In this document: one piece after another, positions 48,764 through 60,537 of the stretch
Position numbering within the stretch: the first letter of the stretch is position 1
Layout of the letters: each line of letters opens with the position of its first letter
Source: Pseudisothecium myosuroides
Taxonomy: Eukaryota > Streptophyta > Bryopsida > Hypnales > Lembophyllaceae
Direction: 5' to 3'
Assembly: GCA_951799445.1 (NCBI GenBank)
Contig: OX637295.1
Span: forward strand, 21,638,001-21,702,000
DNA: 64,000 nt
The notes under the pieces: generated by a model
Databases searched by the model: none
What the model was told of the DNA's origin: nothing
What the model saw: only the letters and a program-made list of their open reading frames with translations
Program-made: the position numbers and the translations under genes

Positions 48764-49876
48764 CTTCTAGCTCACTCTTAATTTGGAGAGTTCTGACACC
48801 AGTGAGCTCGATGTAGCGGTGAAGAATTGATGTCGAAGGCCAACACTTGGAGACCAAGCCAAGGAATGAATGTCTATTTGGAGAATTGCAGCCCAGAGAT
48901 GCAAACGTAGGAAGTGTTTCGAGGTTGAATGATGAATTCTCATGCTGCCCTCTCTCCCCATTCTTATAACACTCCGGAGGTGAAGCTGAAGCTTTGCTTC
49001 GATGGTAAATTCCATGAAGGGTACGAGGATGTCCGTGTCGGGAGCCATGTCTGCGGAGGGCGTGAGGGAGAATGCTGTCTGCAGGGATCTCTTGTCTGCA
49101 AGAGCGGATTGTCTGCGAGGAATTGTTGTTGTCTGCGGCGTGTCTGCTCGATCGCCGCATTTAATTCGATGTGTGACCGACACTGGTTGATAACGAAACC
49201 CGTGTTGTAGAGCCCTAAAATAGGGTTTTCGGGAGCGTACAGACGCGCGAACACACTTACACTCCAAATTCGTCACCGTCATCCGTAATTTACTCGGAAA
49301 TCGGTATCGCGAACTGCATTCGTTGAGAGAGAAGCAATTTCAGCAGACAATTCGTGAAAGAAAGCACTAAACAGAGGAATATTCCAGCATATTATCGCGA
49401 AGCCCCCGCTAACGAAATACCAGATGAATTGCTAGGAAGCTAAGGCGAGTTCCTGGAATGAGGATTGCTTGAATCGGGGCCGACGAATCTCGTTATCTAG
49501 CTGCGATGCTTCCACTGCCGGCTGTTGATCCAAATGGCGGCGCCAATTTGGTGGGAAAACGAATGATTTCGGGAAGCTCGCCAGTCACTACGTTCCTACT
49601 CGGCAGCGAGAGCGCGGCGAGCGCGGCGGTAGCAAGCGCAGCGAGGGCGGTGAGACTGGAGGCGTTGAAGACTTGACGCGGTTGTTTCTCTGTCTGTATG
49701 TCTGTAGGCACGTTTGTAACAGAGTCTTATCAGGAATGCGTGGTTGCGCTATCAGAAAATTAGGGTTTGATAACCAAATCAGATTTTCTGACCTCCAAAT
49801 GGTTTGTGTGCATTGCTTGAATCCTTTCTCCGTCCGTGGATTTATGGTGAGGCCAAAAAGTGGTCAATGGATGACT

Positions 49877-50105
49877 TTAACCCCTAAACACCTCAATCCT
49901 TTTTTAATTTTTTTCACATTTGTGCTTATATCTTTGTAGAGAAATATCATTTACTAGAATTTTGCGATTGTGGTTGTTAAGGAAGGTTGTCTTTTCTGGA
50001 TTCAAGTATTATATTGGATGAATGAGAAGTTGATTGGACTACAGAGTGCCTTGGAGCCCTCCGTTCATTGTCCAGAATATATACATCAGAGCACTTTGGG
50101 ATTAA
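49877..50105. mobile_element. Small TTAA-family MITE in the right arm (229 bases)
   Basis: Both borders are TTAA; ends TTAACCCCTAAACACC and TGCTTTGGGATTAA-like (GCACTTTGGGATTAA) are inverted but diverged. It has the same length as 10636-10864 and is the counterpart of 41115-41337. Confidence 0.65.
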
Positions 50106-50264
50106 AGGATACAATAGGTCCAAAGTTGGATCATTTTGGACAAAGTACTTTGGTAGTAGTTCTGAGTTGTTTTAGGGTTTAGATATACAGACCCAAAATT
50201 GCATGAAAAATTTACAATGTGAAAACAAAATAGGGCACTTGCAATTTAGTATTGTTTGAACTGT

Positions 50265-53200
50265 AGTGATGAATAAAACTTGAGTATAAATTCAAAACGT
50301 TTTCATTCAAAGAACTATATCATAAGCATCAATGGACAAAGTCCAAAGGTAGATATACAAAAGTTGTAGTGTATGACATACTACACGTTACAATAGAAGT
50401 TTGAAGAAAAAATTAGGTGTCACTTGGAAGAAAATTAATTTCAAAGTTATCCATGTCTACAACTTAGTTTTGTTCAACATGATTTGGAATTACTTTATCT
50501 TTTATCAATTCCTTCTTAGAACTTTGAAAAAACTTTTTGTGCCTTGGCATGTTGGTATACATCATTTTAGATTGTTGTACACAAAAATTGAAGGAAATTG
50601 ACATTTATAGAATTTAAATTATCAACATTTGACAAACATGCAAATGATGTTGGTTCTCACAATATTTGAATTCTTTTTTGGAATTGAGAGCATGGGATTG
50701 CATTAGCCATTATAGAGAGAGTATAGGTTGTTATATCTTAATGCCCTTGCATTTGAAATATTTGTTGAATTGGATAATGTGTTCAATCTATATTTCACAT
50801 CTGTATGATGAATTCTAAGGTTTAGTTTTTTTGTCCAAAGACTAGAGTTTACAATGCACATAAGTGTTCCAACAAATCCAAGAGAATTGAATTATCATTG
50901 TCAATATCGTCAAAAAGTTGAAAATTGCTAAAAATTACATTGACCTTCATAAAATTGGCAATTTTTTGATGATATTGACATTGATAATTTAATTTTTTGG
51001 GATTTCTTGGATCGATTATATTCATCATGAACTCTAATCTGTGGACAAAACAAATTGAACCTTAAAACATATTACGGAATTTTATGACAAAAAAGTGTAT
51101 GTTTCAAAATTCAAAGGGTATATAATTAATGATATCAATTTTAGTATTAATGTAAAACTTGTTAGAATAATATTTTTAATGTAATTTTTAAATTACTTCT
51201 TGAAGGACTAAATTTTGAACAATGGATGAATGCAATCACGTGCCAAGAACACAAAGTCTTGGTCTTTTCATCCATCTAAATGTTTGTGGATACTTTTGTT
51301 AGTTTTTTTACATTTGTATGATAAAGATTCTAATAAAAAAAATTTAAATAACTTCCACTGCTCAAGGAGTACATTCAAGCATGTTTGGCCTTAAGAGAAT
51401 AACATTTTTAGGCAAAAGAAATGACCAATCAGATACAACTTGACTAAATGTGTAAAATAAATTCTTAAGAAAATCACCAAATTAAGAACTCAATCAACAT
51501 TTTGAATTTAAAGATAAATATTCATTAGAGAAATTTAGACTCTCTAGAGGGCCGTTTAACTTTGGCCAACAAAGTAAGTATAGTAAAAAGTGAAAATAAT
51601 GTTTTTATTTTGAAATTTTATTTTGAAATTTCAAAACCATGTACCACATGATTGCCTCAAGAACAACGTCAAATTGAAATTAAGTTTTTTTTTTTCAAAA
51701 CAAATATTTTTATCTTTTTGTACTTGCACTACCAACAACAATCAAATGGCCCACCAGAGAGTCTGTCATTTTCACAAGCATTTTTTCTAATGCTTGTGAA
51801 AATTGAGCATATTCAATTTAGCATCAATTCTAGAAGGAATTTCTAATTTCTAGTTTCAATTTTTTATTGAAATTATTAGGGCACTATATTAGTAGATCTA
51901 ACCATTTGGATATGATCTATGCATTGCATATATAATATACTATTATTTTATAGGTTATATAAATTGGTTAAACTTGGATAATAAGATGGTATTAAGATTG
52001 TAAAGGAAGGGAGTACAAGTGAGGGGTCAACTATGCCATTATTTGCCTCTGAAAGTAAAAAGCCTCCATATTTGGAGGTTATATATGAAGTGGATGATTT
52101 CTTTTTTTTGACCACACTATTTTCAATCTTTGAGAGGAATCATGATCTCTATTTTCTAAGGTAATAGTTGTTGGATCGTTGCAAGAAATACCCCCCATTT
52201 TCTGTAGAATTTTGGCAAAAATTGCATTTCAGCCCTGAAGTACTATGTAGCGGAATAATCTTGAACATTGGAAAAATTGACAGCTAAAAGTATTGTTGCA
52301 AATATTATGGACTACTTGCAAGTACTAAAACAATACTATGTGGAAAAAAAAGACCAATTGTCACAAAAAAATAGAAACAATGAGGCATAAATTAATAAAT
52401 AGAAAAACATGAACAAAAAGAATGAAAAATTGGCCATTTGTGAAGACTTGATGGTGATGAAATTTCACCAAGAAAAATGAAGTTGACACCATCTTTAATG
52501 TTCAGAAGTGCTTGTATAAGGGAGCCCTATTTTTATGGACCTAGAAGACATAAAGTAATACTTTCTGCTTCTCGAAATATATCCAGGGTTTCAAAACAGT
52601 GGTGCTAGATTGTGAACCTGCGAGCATGAGCCTGCGAGCGCTGAGCGGGAATTATGTGAGCGTAGAATTCTGAAATTTGAAAAATCATCAAAAAAGTCAA
52701 TTATATTTTTAAAAATAGATAATATTATAAAATTTTTGATGGAATTTACTATTTTTAGGATTTACAGATACCTTTTATCATGGACCTATTACCGTGGACC
52801 TATTACCGTGTTTTGGTGAAATTTAAGTATTTTTTTTTGTTTTCAGTGCTTTTTAAAGTATCAGAAGCAAGGCTTTTTTTTCATTTTTGAAGAAGTGCCA
52901 TAGTGGCGATATAAAAGGTTATAGTGGTGTTCCAAATTGCAACATTCATCCACTTATTAGATGTATAGTATGGTTTTCATCCACAATTAGGCAATTTCAT
53001 CTAATATTTGTTTTTTCAAAGTCGTTTGGCGATTTCATCCAATTTTTTTGGCATTTTTTATAACCTTTTTTAGCCAGATCTTTTTTTGGGTGCAATCTGG
53101 CACCAAAAAGCCCAAAAAAAAAGCCCTGATCAGAAATATATATATATTATGAAGGCTAGGAATTGGAGTGCAGTAAAATTCAAATTCAGATTGGAAATAG

Positions 53201-53330
53201 GCTGTATTGAATATGTTGGCAAATTACAGGACTTGTCCAAATAGAGAATGATATTTCTAAAGCTCTATATCTAATTTCAATCTTCAGTCTTCCAATCTCA
53301 AATGTCAATCACTCAAAGATTTTTGGTCTT
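50265..53330. other. AT-rich spacer with repeat fragments
   Basis: 50330-50980 is the uninterrupted relative of the DNA around the TTAA insertion at 19905-21424. About 51206-51900 is a partial copy of the element at 46270. About 52168-52600 is a partial copy of the transposon at 16050. A low-complexity, self-similar patch near 52620-53130 has GCGAGC and runs of A and T. No gene seen. Confidence 0.5.
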
Positions 53331-56300
53331 TTAGGCATGTTGAAGACTCTCACTTGGGACCTTGATGATACCTGCCCTGTTGAGAAGGAGCTTGACTTCA
53401 TTGAAGCTGAAGCTTGGAGAATGTATAAACTTTTCGTCTACCGGATTCATTTTGCACAAGTAACGAAATAAGTAGTAAAGATGTTTGCAATTCACATACT
53501 GATGGCGCCCACCAATCGCTGAGACACCCATGTCTACAAAATCGGGGCAGGTGCACTCTGGGTACATGCCAAGTGTGATTCGATAAACCTTTTGAGTGGG
53601 CTCAATTCCCGATTGAAGGGAGATGATTGTTCCAAGTCCGGGGAAAGGAAGCATGGTTACTCCCAAAATTGTTCCTTTGATATTACTAGCACTCTCCTAT
53701 TTATTGCGATGCTCTGTAGTAGGAGCATTTGCAATCCGTCGAATAGCCTTGTTCCTCCGACTTGTTGGATATGTGTCCGCATGCAAAGGACTAGGTTGAT
53801 CGTAAAGAATTGCCTTGAAAACATTTGACATTGTAAACAAACGTCGAGGTGACATAGGTGGTCGTGATTGGAGCTGAAAGCCGGCCTCTTGCAGTAGTAT
53901 TGTTTCCTGGCGAGTCAAACTAGTGCCAGTTAGTATAGGCCACACGTCTGGTACTTGCGGCCAGTCAATCACCCATACACGTTTAGAGCCTCGAACACAT
54001 CGCTCAATATCATCAGGACAGAACCAAAAATCTGTTACAATCTCCTTGTTTCCACCCCATTGTTTCTTTCTACCGCGGTATGTAGGAGTTGGAGTTCCTT
54101 TAGATCCCTTCGCGATACGACCTTCACAACGGATGTTTGATCCACGCTGTTGGGCGTGACATTTGCAGCTCGACTTGTGGAATAGTCTTGCGATGTGCCA
54201 TTGCAAAGTGTCACAATCACTCTCCATCGCAGTTGTGACGTGCTGTACATGCGCAACATTAGCCAGCGTGTCTGCTTCATGGGAGGCCACCATGGGTGCA
54301 CAGGTAGATCGTGTTTGTACTCATGGCTGAGAGAAATTGACCTTGTCTGGGCGATGGGAGTCACCATCGAAACCAATGGGGAGATCAAGCTTGCGCTTAC
54401 TACTACCAAATACTTCTTCGCCTTCCAAATGTGGAACACATGTTCCAACATGAGCTGGTCCAGGAAGGTCATTTAAGGCCTCCGCAATCTTCTTCGGATC
54501 ACCACTGCGTCTAGCGCCTCTCAACTTCAACTCCTCTTTTGATGGCCCTGACCTTGACGTTGTGCCGTTCAAGAATGCGCAATAATTTGTCATTTGCTGA
54601 AAGGCTCGAATGCTATCATCACAAGTGGTTGCAAATAAATCATTACCTCGATTACCTGATTGCTGCAACCATTTATTATGAACGGTTTCGGATAAGTTGC
54701 ATGATGGCATATCCGCCATCTCCTCGAGATTCAACCCCTACAATGATAAATAAATGTAGTTAAGTCCAAAATACTGTCAATAAAAACAAAATTGCCACCA
54801 CATTTAAACATTCAAGGCCACTACAATTTTGATCTCTCCATTGTAAGGCAAAGGCACCCCTCGGCGCCAAGGGATAAGTCACCCACTCTCTGTAGTGGTT
54901 AGAATTTCATTTCTAGTAGCCATTTTAGTTACAAGGAAAAAAAAAGGAATTACAAAGCACTCCTCGGCGCCGAGGGGTGAAACACCCAATCCCTGTAGTA
55001 GTTAGATTTTCATCTATAGCAGACATTTTACTTACAAGGAAAAAAGAAGGAATTACAAGTAGTCACACAGAAAAGACATTATGACAGAAATGACATCGAG
55101 TATAGTACCATTTGCATGAATCTGCCCCATTGGCGATATCGGAAGTGCCAAAATGCAAGCCACAACTCCAATTCACGTAGAGCCTCTTCTGAGGCTGCTC
55201 CAGATGATAGCCACCAAGAACGAATCGCCAAGTAACGTGTCTCAGCTTCTTCCATAGTCTTGGAATCCTTATACTGCTTGCACAGACGAGTATGTTGGTG
55301 TTGCATGTCCGGTTTGATGAGCTTCTGTGTATGGCGATGCAACAAAGTACTCCAGTGCAAAAGACATGTTCGCTCACGGTTCGCCATCTCTATTTTAGAA
55401 TCCCCCGAACCATACACAATGCGAACGGCATTCCAATTTGCTTGTGCACTATCAGCCACGAAGCCCTTAAAATTTAGATTCTGCACACCGTTGCGTCTTA
55501 TGACATCATTCAATGACCTCCACATGATGCACTGAATCTCCGTGTCTTCAGATTGCATATCACAGACGGCAATTGTCATAACCTTTCTACAATCTGTGTC
55601 ATAGACGTGGCATGCCATGGTTGTCCAATCCTTCACGCGTTTCACATGGTCGAACATGAGCCATGCGTTCTCCAGATCTCCACCTGGTTGCATGCGTTTC
55701 ACCAAGTCCACTCCACTACCAGGCCCTTCTATTAACATTTTAAACAAGTATACCTTTTCTTTTCCTTGACCCGGAAACACACTATCATGAATGTATTCAA
55801 ACTTTAGATTTCGTTTCATATTCATGATGCTATCTATGATCCCACCCTTGCTAGTGCTACGAAAAGAAGTAATAACGTTACGGATGTTAGGAGAACTAAG
55901 TATCTGGAATCTATCCATGACATCTTCTAACGACTTCCCGTGCAACATCTCTTTAGGGCCTTCACCATTGTGTATCAAATGATTGTCAAGAAATAGCTTA
56001 CTAGCTGCTAAGGTGATGGCTGAGTTAGTGGCAGTAGGTGTTTTTGCAACCTCCCCTGCGATGAGACCAGAAATAGTATCTAAGAATTTTCTACATGTTC
56101 CAGATGCCACGGGATGCATGTGATAACCAAGATGAATGCATGCTCTGGTCATAGCTGCAGTATCGCTAAAAACGTAATATATTCTAGCATCACAAGTACT
56201 AACACATTGTGGCGGACATTTGCATATCTTGCAGAGAAGAGTAGAGTCCTTTGGAGGGTGAGTGCTAACATGGAATGGAGCAGCAGTATAACCACACCAT

Positions 56301-57268
56301 TCTTTCTCGTTGCGCTTGGCAAACTGCTTCAAGTAATCACAGTCCTTGTTATTACATACCAGATGTCCTGCACAAGAGGACTTCCTAAACTTAAGGCCAT
56401 CTTCATTGTGTATATTCGATGTCATGGTCCGACACCAGGCATGACCATCGTATCGTTTATCCATACCCTACAGATTTCCACCAGTGCATGGCGAAGATGA
56501 AAGACGAAGGGAAGGCAACTCAAATACTATGTCCCCATCAAATTCTGAGGGAAGGTATTGCACTTTCTGGTGAATCACTGAATTGTAGTCTAATGCAACA
56601 ACTTCGTTCCTAGATCCACGAATTGATGCCAGATTCCTGAGGCAACCAACAATACTAATTGTTCTTACACTATTTGGATATGTTGGTGGGCAAGAGTGAG
56701 TGGACAGAGCAGGACTACTTGATGGCAAAAGATCTTTAATGGAAGAAGTCCTGAGGACATCTTCGGGGACTGCATTACGAACCGTTGCTTGAATACTTGG
56801 TTGGCTCGGGGACTCTCCCTCTGACTCACTAGATAAATCGATGATAGAGTCACAGCCTTCTTGTTTCACACAAAGAAGTGGAATTTGAGTTCTAGCAATC
56901 GTAACATGTTCACATTCCGATGAATTCCGAATGTCCTGCCGAGCAGGAGGCATATTTACGGTAGAATGGTCGGATTGGCGCGGCAAAATCTGAGTGGAAG
57001 CACCCATCATGAGTAATGACAACCCATAAGCTCTATAGCGACCTTGACGAAGGTGCCAGACGTGACCCTCCTCGAGTTCTAACTTCAGCATATGAATGTA
57101 TTCCTTCAAGCGTCATGATTCAGACATGACCTCTTCTTCGACATATATACTAGATTGAACGAAACCAAATCGGACATGAAGAAGGTGTAAAGGCACAACG
57201 GCATATCCTTCTTCTCCCAGAGGAAGAACAAGTGGGATCTCGTGGCCATCCGCTCGAATGGAGGCCAT
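53331..57268 (-). pseudogene. MULE-like transposase with SWIM zinc finger, broken
   Basis: A large frame runs from ATG 57268 to about 55109, then exon-like pieces 54737-54321, 54293-53697 and 53696-53331. The main piece has a Cys/His-rich start (WC..., HLVCNNKDCDY, CKICKCPPQC), then a MULE-type RNase H-like core: MFDHVKRVKDWTTMACHVYD, a second Asp in FVADSAQANW, and a WHFRYRQWG end. The last piece carries a SWIM finger (ECTCPDF ... NCKH), normal for Mutator-like transposases, which bind element ends and cut DNA in the nucleus. Three single stops interrupt one otherwise open frame (57115-57113 TGA, 56470-56468 TAG, 53699-53697 TAG). A GT...AG intron spans 55108-54738; the border near 54300 is unclear. 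I did not find matching terminal repeats around the gene. A domesticated gene is possible, but the stops argue for a decaying element. Confidence 0.78.
54841..55045. repeat. Two-copy tandem repeat with GGCGCC palindrome, in transposase intron
   Basis: Two units of about 103 bases lie inside the intron of the transposase gene. Each has a palindrome (CCTCGGCGCCAAGG at 54859, CCTCGGCGCCGAGG at 54962), then a CACCCA...CTGTAGT block, and ends with ACAAGGAAAAAA and GGAATTACAA. The same palindrome recurs at 60.3-63.9 kb. Confidence 0.82.
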
Positions 57269-57576
57269 AGAGAAAATAATTAGGCACCGCAGCAATGAGA
57301 GTACAAAGACAAAAACTCAAAAGAGAGTAGAGATAGAGTGACTAAATTGGGTTCAATTGTATAAGCAATTGCATGCGTTGAACGGATATAAATGAATCGT
57401 AATGCAGTGTCAGATACCAATTGACGACAGTGAATGCAATATTGTCAGTAACCTCCAATTTGAATGTCTAAGATTGGCGGCTACCTTTCTATTGAAATAG
57501 GATCCACTTGAAGTGAGTGGAGTGCAGTATCTAACTCATAAATACTAGGAAAGCGAAATTCAAGGAACATTGCAAT

Positions 57577-57992
57577 TAAGGTAGGAGGCTCAGAAATGGA
57601 GCATCTAAGGGCTAGTCCGCCTTTTTCATGTATTTCTGAGGATGGGAATATTTTTAGCTCATTTTTCAGGCATAGATAAATTGATGAGGAATCTAACCTA
57701 GGTGGTTTTGTATTTTTCTGAGCACTTTTGAATTACTTATAAATTTTCAAACGAGTTGGGTCGTAGGTCCCTATTTGTGACCCTAGGTCTTCCATAAACG
57801 GTTCACTTGCAATTCTAAATAAAAATGGGGAAAGCAAAGAGAATGATCGGCTTTAGCAAATTAATAAGTCATTTTTCCTTGATTTATTCAATGACTATAC
57901 TAGTCAATTTCAAAACCAACTCATGTCCATTTCACAGCCATATATAGGGTCCATTCTTAATGCCCGCTCTGTTTTACAGCCTCATACCTTAC
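57577..57992. mobile_element. MITE with TAAGGTAG ends, copy 1
   Basis: Begins TAAGGTAGGAGGCTC and ends GCCTCATACCTTA. It is related over its whole length to 59325-59743 in opposite orientation (CACCTATTTGTGACCCTAGG-type block and the CCGCCTTTTTCATG block). No coding capacity. Confidence 0.72.
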
Positions 57993-58701
57993 TTGTTTAG
58001 AGATGTGAGACGCAGAAACATTGTGCTTGCAGAATGTGCAAGGTAATTAGGAAAGTACCATTTCTTTGTTTGTGCCGTTATAGTGCTTCAAAATTTTCTG
58101 AACCGTTTATAGACATCCATTAAAGTGTCCTTGAAAAGTGACATTGAATGTTCTCATATGAGGGCTGAGTGAAGTCTGGAGAAGGTTCCTAGCTCCAACT
58201 ATGATGAATTCCTAGTTTTTGACGGTTATGGGTATTACCACTGTATCTAGCCATTGTATACAATTTCTAGAGAACACCAATAACCAACATAGTAATGCCG
58301 TTGTGGCATTCAAAATATCCAAAAATTAGCAAAGTTCAAAATTTTGAAATTTGAAATTTGAAACTTTAATCTAATCTTCGACGTTCATAAAGTTGCCGTC
58401 ATGGAATACTTGCATGATAGGGAGTAGCTGTCAAATATGTGAGGACATAATTTCCACTAATGGCAGAGATGATTTTCGAACAAGAATTCCGTTTACACCC
58501 ACGTCAAGTCATCCTATAATATGAAGCTTGAGGTCATGTTCTTGCAATTCTCTTGAACTCAACAGTAGTTGAATCTAGAAATGCATGTGAAGTATTAACA
58601 GTTGTATGAGTTCCCCTTTTTCATAGAAATTTCGACAACAGTTCAGTCTGAGGCCAACTATCCTTGGTACCATCTTTTCCGCCATATCATCCACTAGTCT
58701 C
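57993..58701. other. Stretch between the MITE and the small ORF
   Basis: AT-rich, no open frame of note. A repeated triplet-like run AAATTTGAAATTTGAAA occurs near 58345. It may include a promoter for the ORF at 58702, but no motif decides this. Confidence 0.35.
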
Positions 58702-59079
58702 ATGCATGCTGAGGAAGTTATAAGTGAGAGTGGCTGCCAGCATAGTTTTAGGAAGAGGAGGAAGAGAGGTAAACTATTGTACTCCTCAGTGAAGCAGTTG
58801 CAACGCTCAAGAAGAAGTAGGATACTTGTACGAAATAAGACGTTGACGCCAAGGGAAAGCTACACTCTTTGTATAGAAAAAGATATAATTGTTGATGAGA
58901 AGAATGCAGGACATTTCAAGGAGTTTTCGATTGTAGACGTGTATCCACTGAAGGTGTGCACGCTAGGAACATCATCAAATTCATGCGTAAGCCACTTAGT
59001 TTGTGCTTCACCTCGACATTCAGACATTGTAAGTTATTCATCATTATCGGATAATACTCCAAAGCAATTGAATGGGTAA
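58702..59079 (+). CDS. Hypothetical basic 125-residue protein
   Basis: An ATG-started frame of 126 codons ends at TAA. The N-terminal third is strongly basic with a bipartite nuclear-signal look (KRRKRGK near residues 18-24, then RSRRSR). The rest is mixed with many Ser. I recognise no family. The two inverted MITE copies at 57577-57992 and 59325-59743 lie on either side, so it could be captured or simply trapped DNA. Single exon; no intron borders needed. A weak resemblance of its first residues (EEVISES) to the EEEVMSES in the transposase leader is too short to use. Confidence 0.3.
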   Translation: MHAEEVISESGCQHSFRKRRKRGKLLYSSVKQLQRSRRSRILVRNKTLTPRESYTLCIEKDIIVDEKNAGHFKEFSIVDVYPLKVCTLGTSSNSCVSHLVCASPRHSDIVSYSSLSDNTPKQLNG

Positions 59080-59324
59080 ATATTAATTGAGCTCATAAAA
59101 TCACAATTGTTTGCTCGCATGTCTGAAACGTGAAAATGTTTTAGTTAAATTTGTATTTTGTTGTTCATTTGGGGAATCAATGACGCATTTCATATTCTTT
59201 GAGTGAATATTCATTTCATAGAATAATGCGGAAGTTTGCGTGAGCCTTGTCCTAAAGAGATTTGGGGTCCTTATTATTATATGGGAAGGGGGGAAATGTT
59301 TGACGTGGTGCGGACAGGCTCAGC

Positions 59325-59743
59325 ATAAGGTAGTGTGCTCTAAAAGCGAGCGGCCTCTTCAAATCAACCCTATATTTAAGTATGAAATGGATATTAGGTG
59401 GTCCTTAAATGATCCCTTGAAGCCATTGAAAGAGTCGAGGGAAAAACATTATCTATAGTAAGAGCCAATCATTGGCCTTCATTAACTGAAATAACTTTAG
59501 ATGTTGCAAGTGGTCAGATTTTGGAAGACCTAGGGTCACAAATAGGTGCCTACAACATTTTTAAAAAAAAATTCATAAGTAATTCAAAAACGATTGAAAA
59601 AATATGAAACCACTTGTGTAACGTTCCGCATCCATTTTTCTTTCTCTGAAAAATGATCCAAAAATATTTCTGTTCAAGGAAACCTATGAAAAAGGCAGAT
59701 CAGCCCTTAAATGGTCGCATTTAGGCCACACTACCTTACAGGA
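59325..59743. mobile_element. MITE with TAAGGTAG ends, copy 2 (inverted)
   Basis: Begins TAAGGTAGTGTGCTCTAAA and ends TTTAGGCCACACTACCTTA, a good inverted repeat of about 19 bases. It is the opposite-orientation relative of 57577-57992, sharing AACCCTATAT and GAAATGGA near one end and the GGTCACAAATAGG block near the other. Confidence 0.75.
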
Positions 59744-60126
59744 GAAAAATTGACTGGATAAGAGAGTGTGATAGATAACTATAGAAATTTGAATTTCTAG
59801 GGTTGGAGATATAGAGTTCTAAGTAGGGTTGACTTTTGGGATAGGTGGATGACTGGATCCCACGACGGGGTAATTAGGGTTCTTCACGCAAGCCTGATCC
59901 AGCCGTCGCGGCTTAGTTTCGAATGCTGTGAGTTGCGTGTTGGAGCTGGAATTTTAGTTCTGGGAGCTGCTTTCATGGTTTCTGAAATCTCACCGTGAAT
60001 CATCGAGCACCTTCACCCTTTTTACCTATTAGTTTGTAAAGTTGGTGTTCAAATTCTATTTGTGAGTACAAGGTTCTGAACTTGGCTATCGTGACTGCAC
60101 TTGTTGTGTTGCAGGAAGAATCAGCA
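59744..60126. promoter_or_regulatory. GC-richer stretch upstream of a possible gene
   Basis: From about 59800 the base composition changes from AT-rich to gene-like, with AGGGTT repeats (CTAGGGTT, GTAGGGTT, TTAGGGTT). Such motifs are common near plant transcription starts (telo-box-like). A GTTGTGTTGCAG acceptor-like site precedes the ATG at 60127. No TATA box can be fixed. Confidence 0.35.
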
Positions 60127-60537
60127 ATGAGGAGAAAGCCTGCAACAAGAAGTGCGGCTCTAGGAGGGAAATGTAACGAAGGGGACAACACTGAGAGCAA
60201 TGACGCCACAATTCTGACCGCCGAAACGCTCCCTGATGTTCCGCAACTTACCACCGCCGTGAGTCCCTTCTTCTAGATATCATTTGTTTTCTTGACATTG
60301 CAGATTTAGATACGCCCTCCGATCAGGAGCATGCTAGCGGGAGTAAGCTTCGGCGCCGAAGGTAGGCCCAACTTAAACTCACCTTGTAAATGGAAGGAAG
60401 GAGGATCTTATCTGCCCCGTCGCTGCCGGCCGACTCGAAGCCTCCTGCGGATCCCTCGGCGCCGAGGAATGGGGGCTGGCACTTCCAACGGAACCCTGTT
60501 CAAGAAACTTCTGGATTCAGAGTCTGATTGGCAGTAA
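60127..60537 (+). CDS. Possible two-exon gene, unrecognised
   Basis: Exon 60127-60258 (44 codons, starting MRRKPATRSAALGG) ends at GCC before GTGAGT. A second exon could begin after TTTAG at 60310 and run to TAA at 60537, giving about 119 residues with Arg-rich segments and a C-terminal GTLFKKLLDSESDWQ. Using the nearer acceptor (TTGCAG) gives an immediate stop. The second exon includes two copies of the GGCGCC palindrome, one of them read as PRRRG. Basic N-terminus and acidic end suggest a nuclear protein, but I know no family; it may be a non-coding transcript. Confidence 0.35.

Larger units (their letters stand above)
47514..50264. repeat. Right arm of the large inverted duplication
   Basis: It is the reverse complement of 40877-43659. 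Differences from the left arm are scattered substitutions and small indels, more frequent outward of 49200. There is a 17-base difference near 49240 and a one-base indel near 48895. Two indels of 18 and 3 bases in the segment 49540-49620 keep a common open frame. Beyond 50264 similarity stops. Confidence 0.92.

Noticed and set aside
52620..53130. Possible satellite or LTR remnant with repeated TATTACCGTG and runs of T
   Set aside because: Only very short imperfect repeats; no LTR pair, primer site or gag/pol frame.
57113..58740. Similarity between the transposase leader (EEEVMSES) and the ORF at 58702 (EEVISES)
   Set aside because: Seven or eight residues only, with unrelated neighbours; could be chance.
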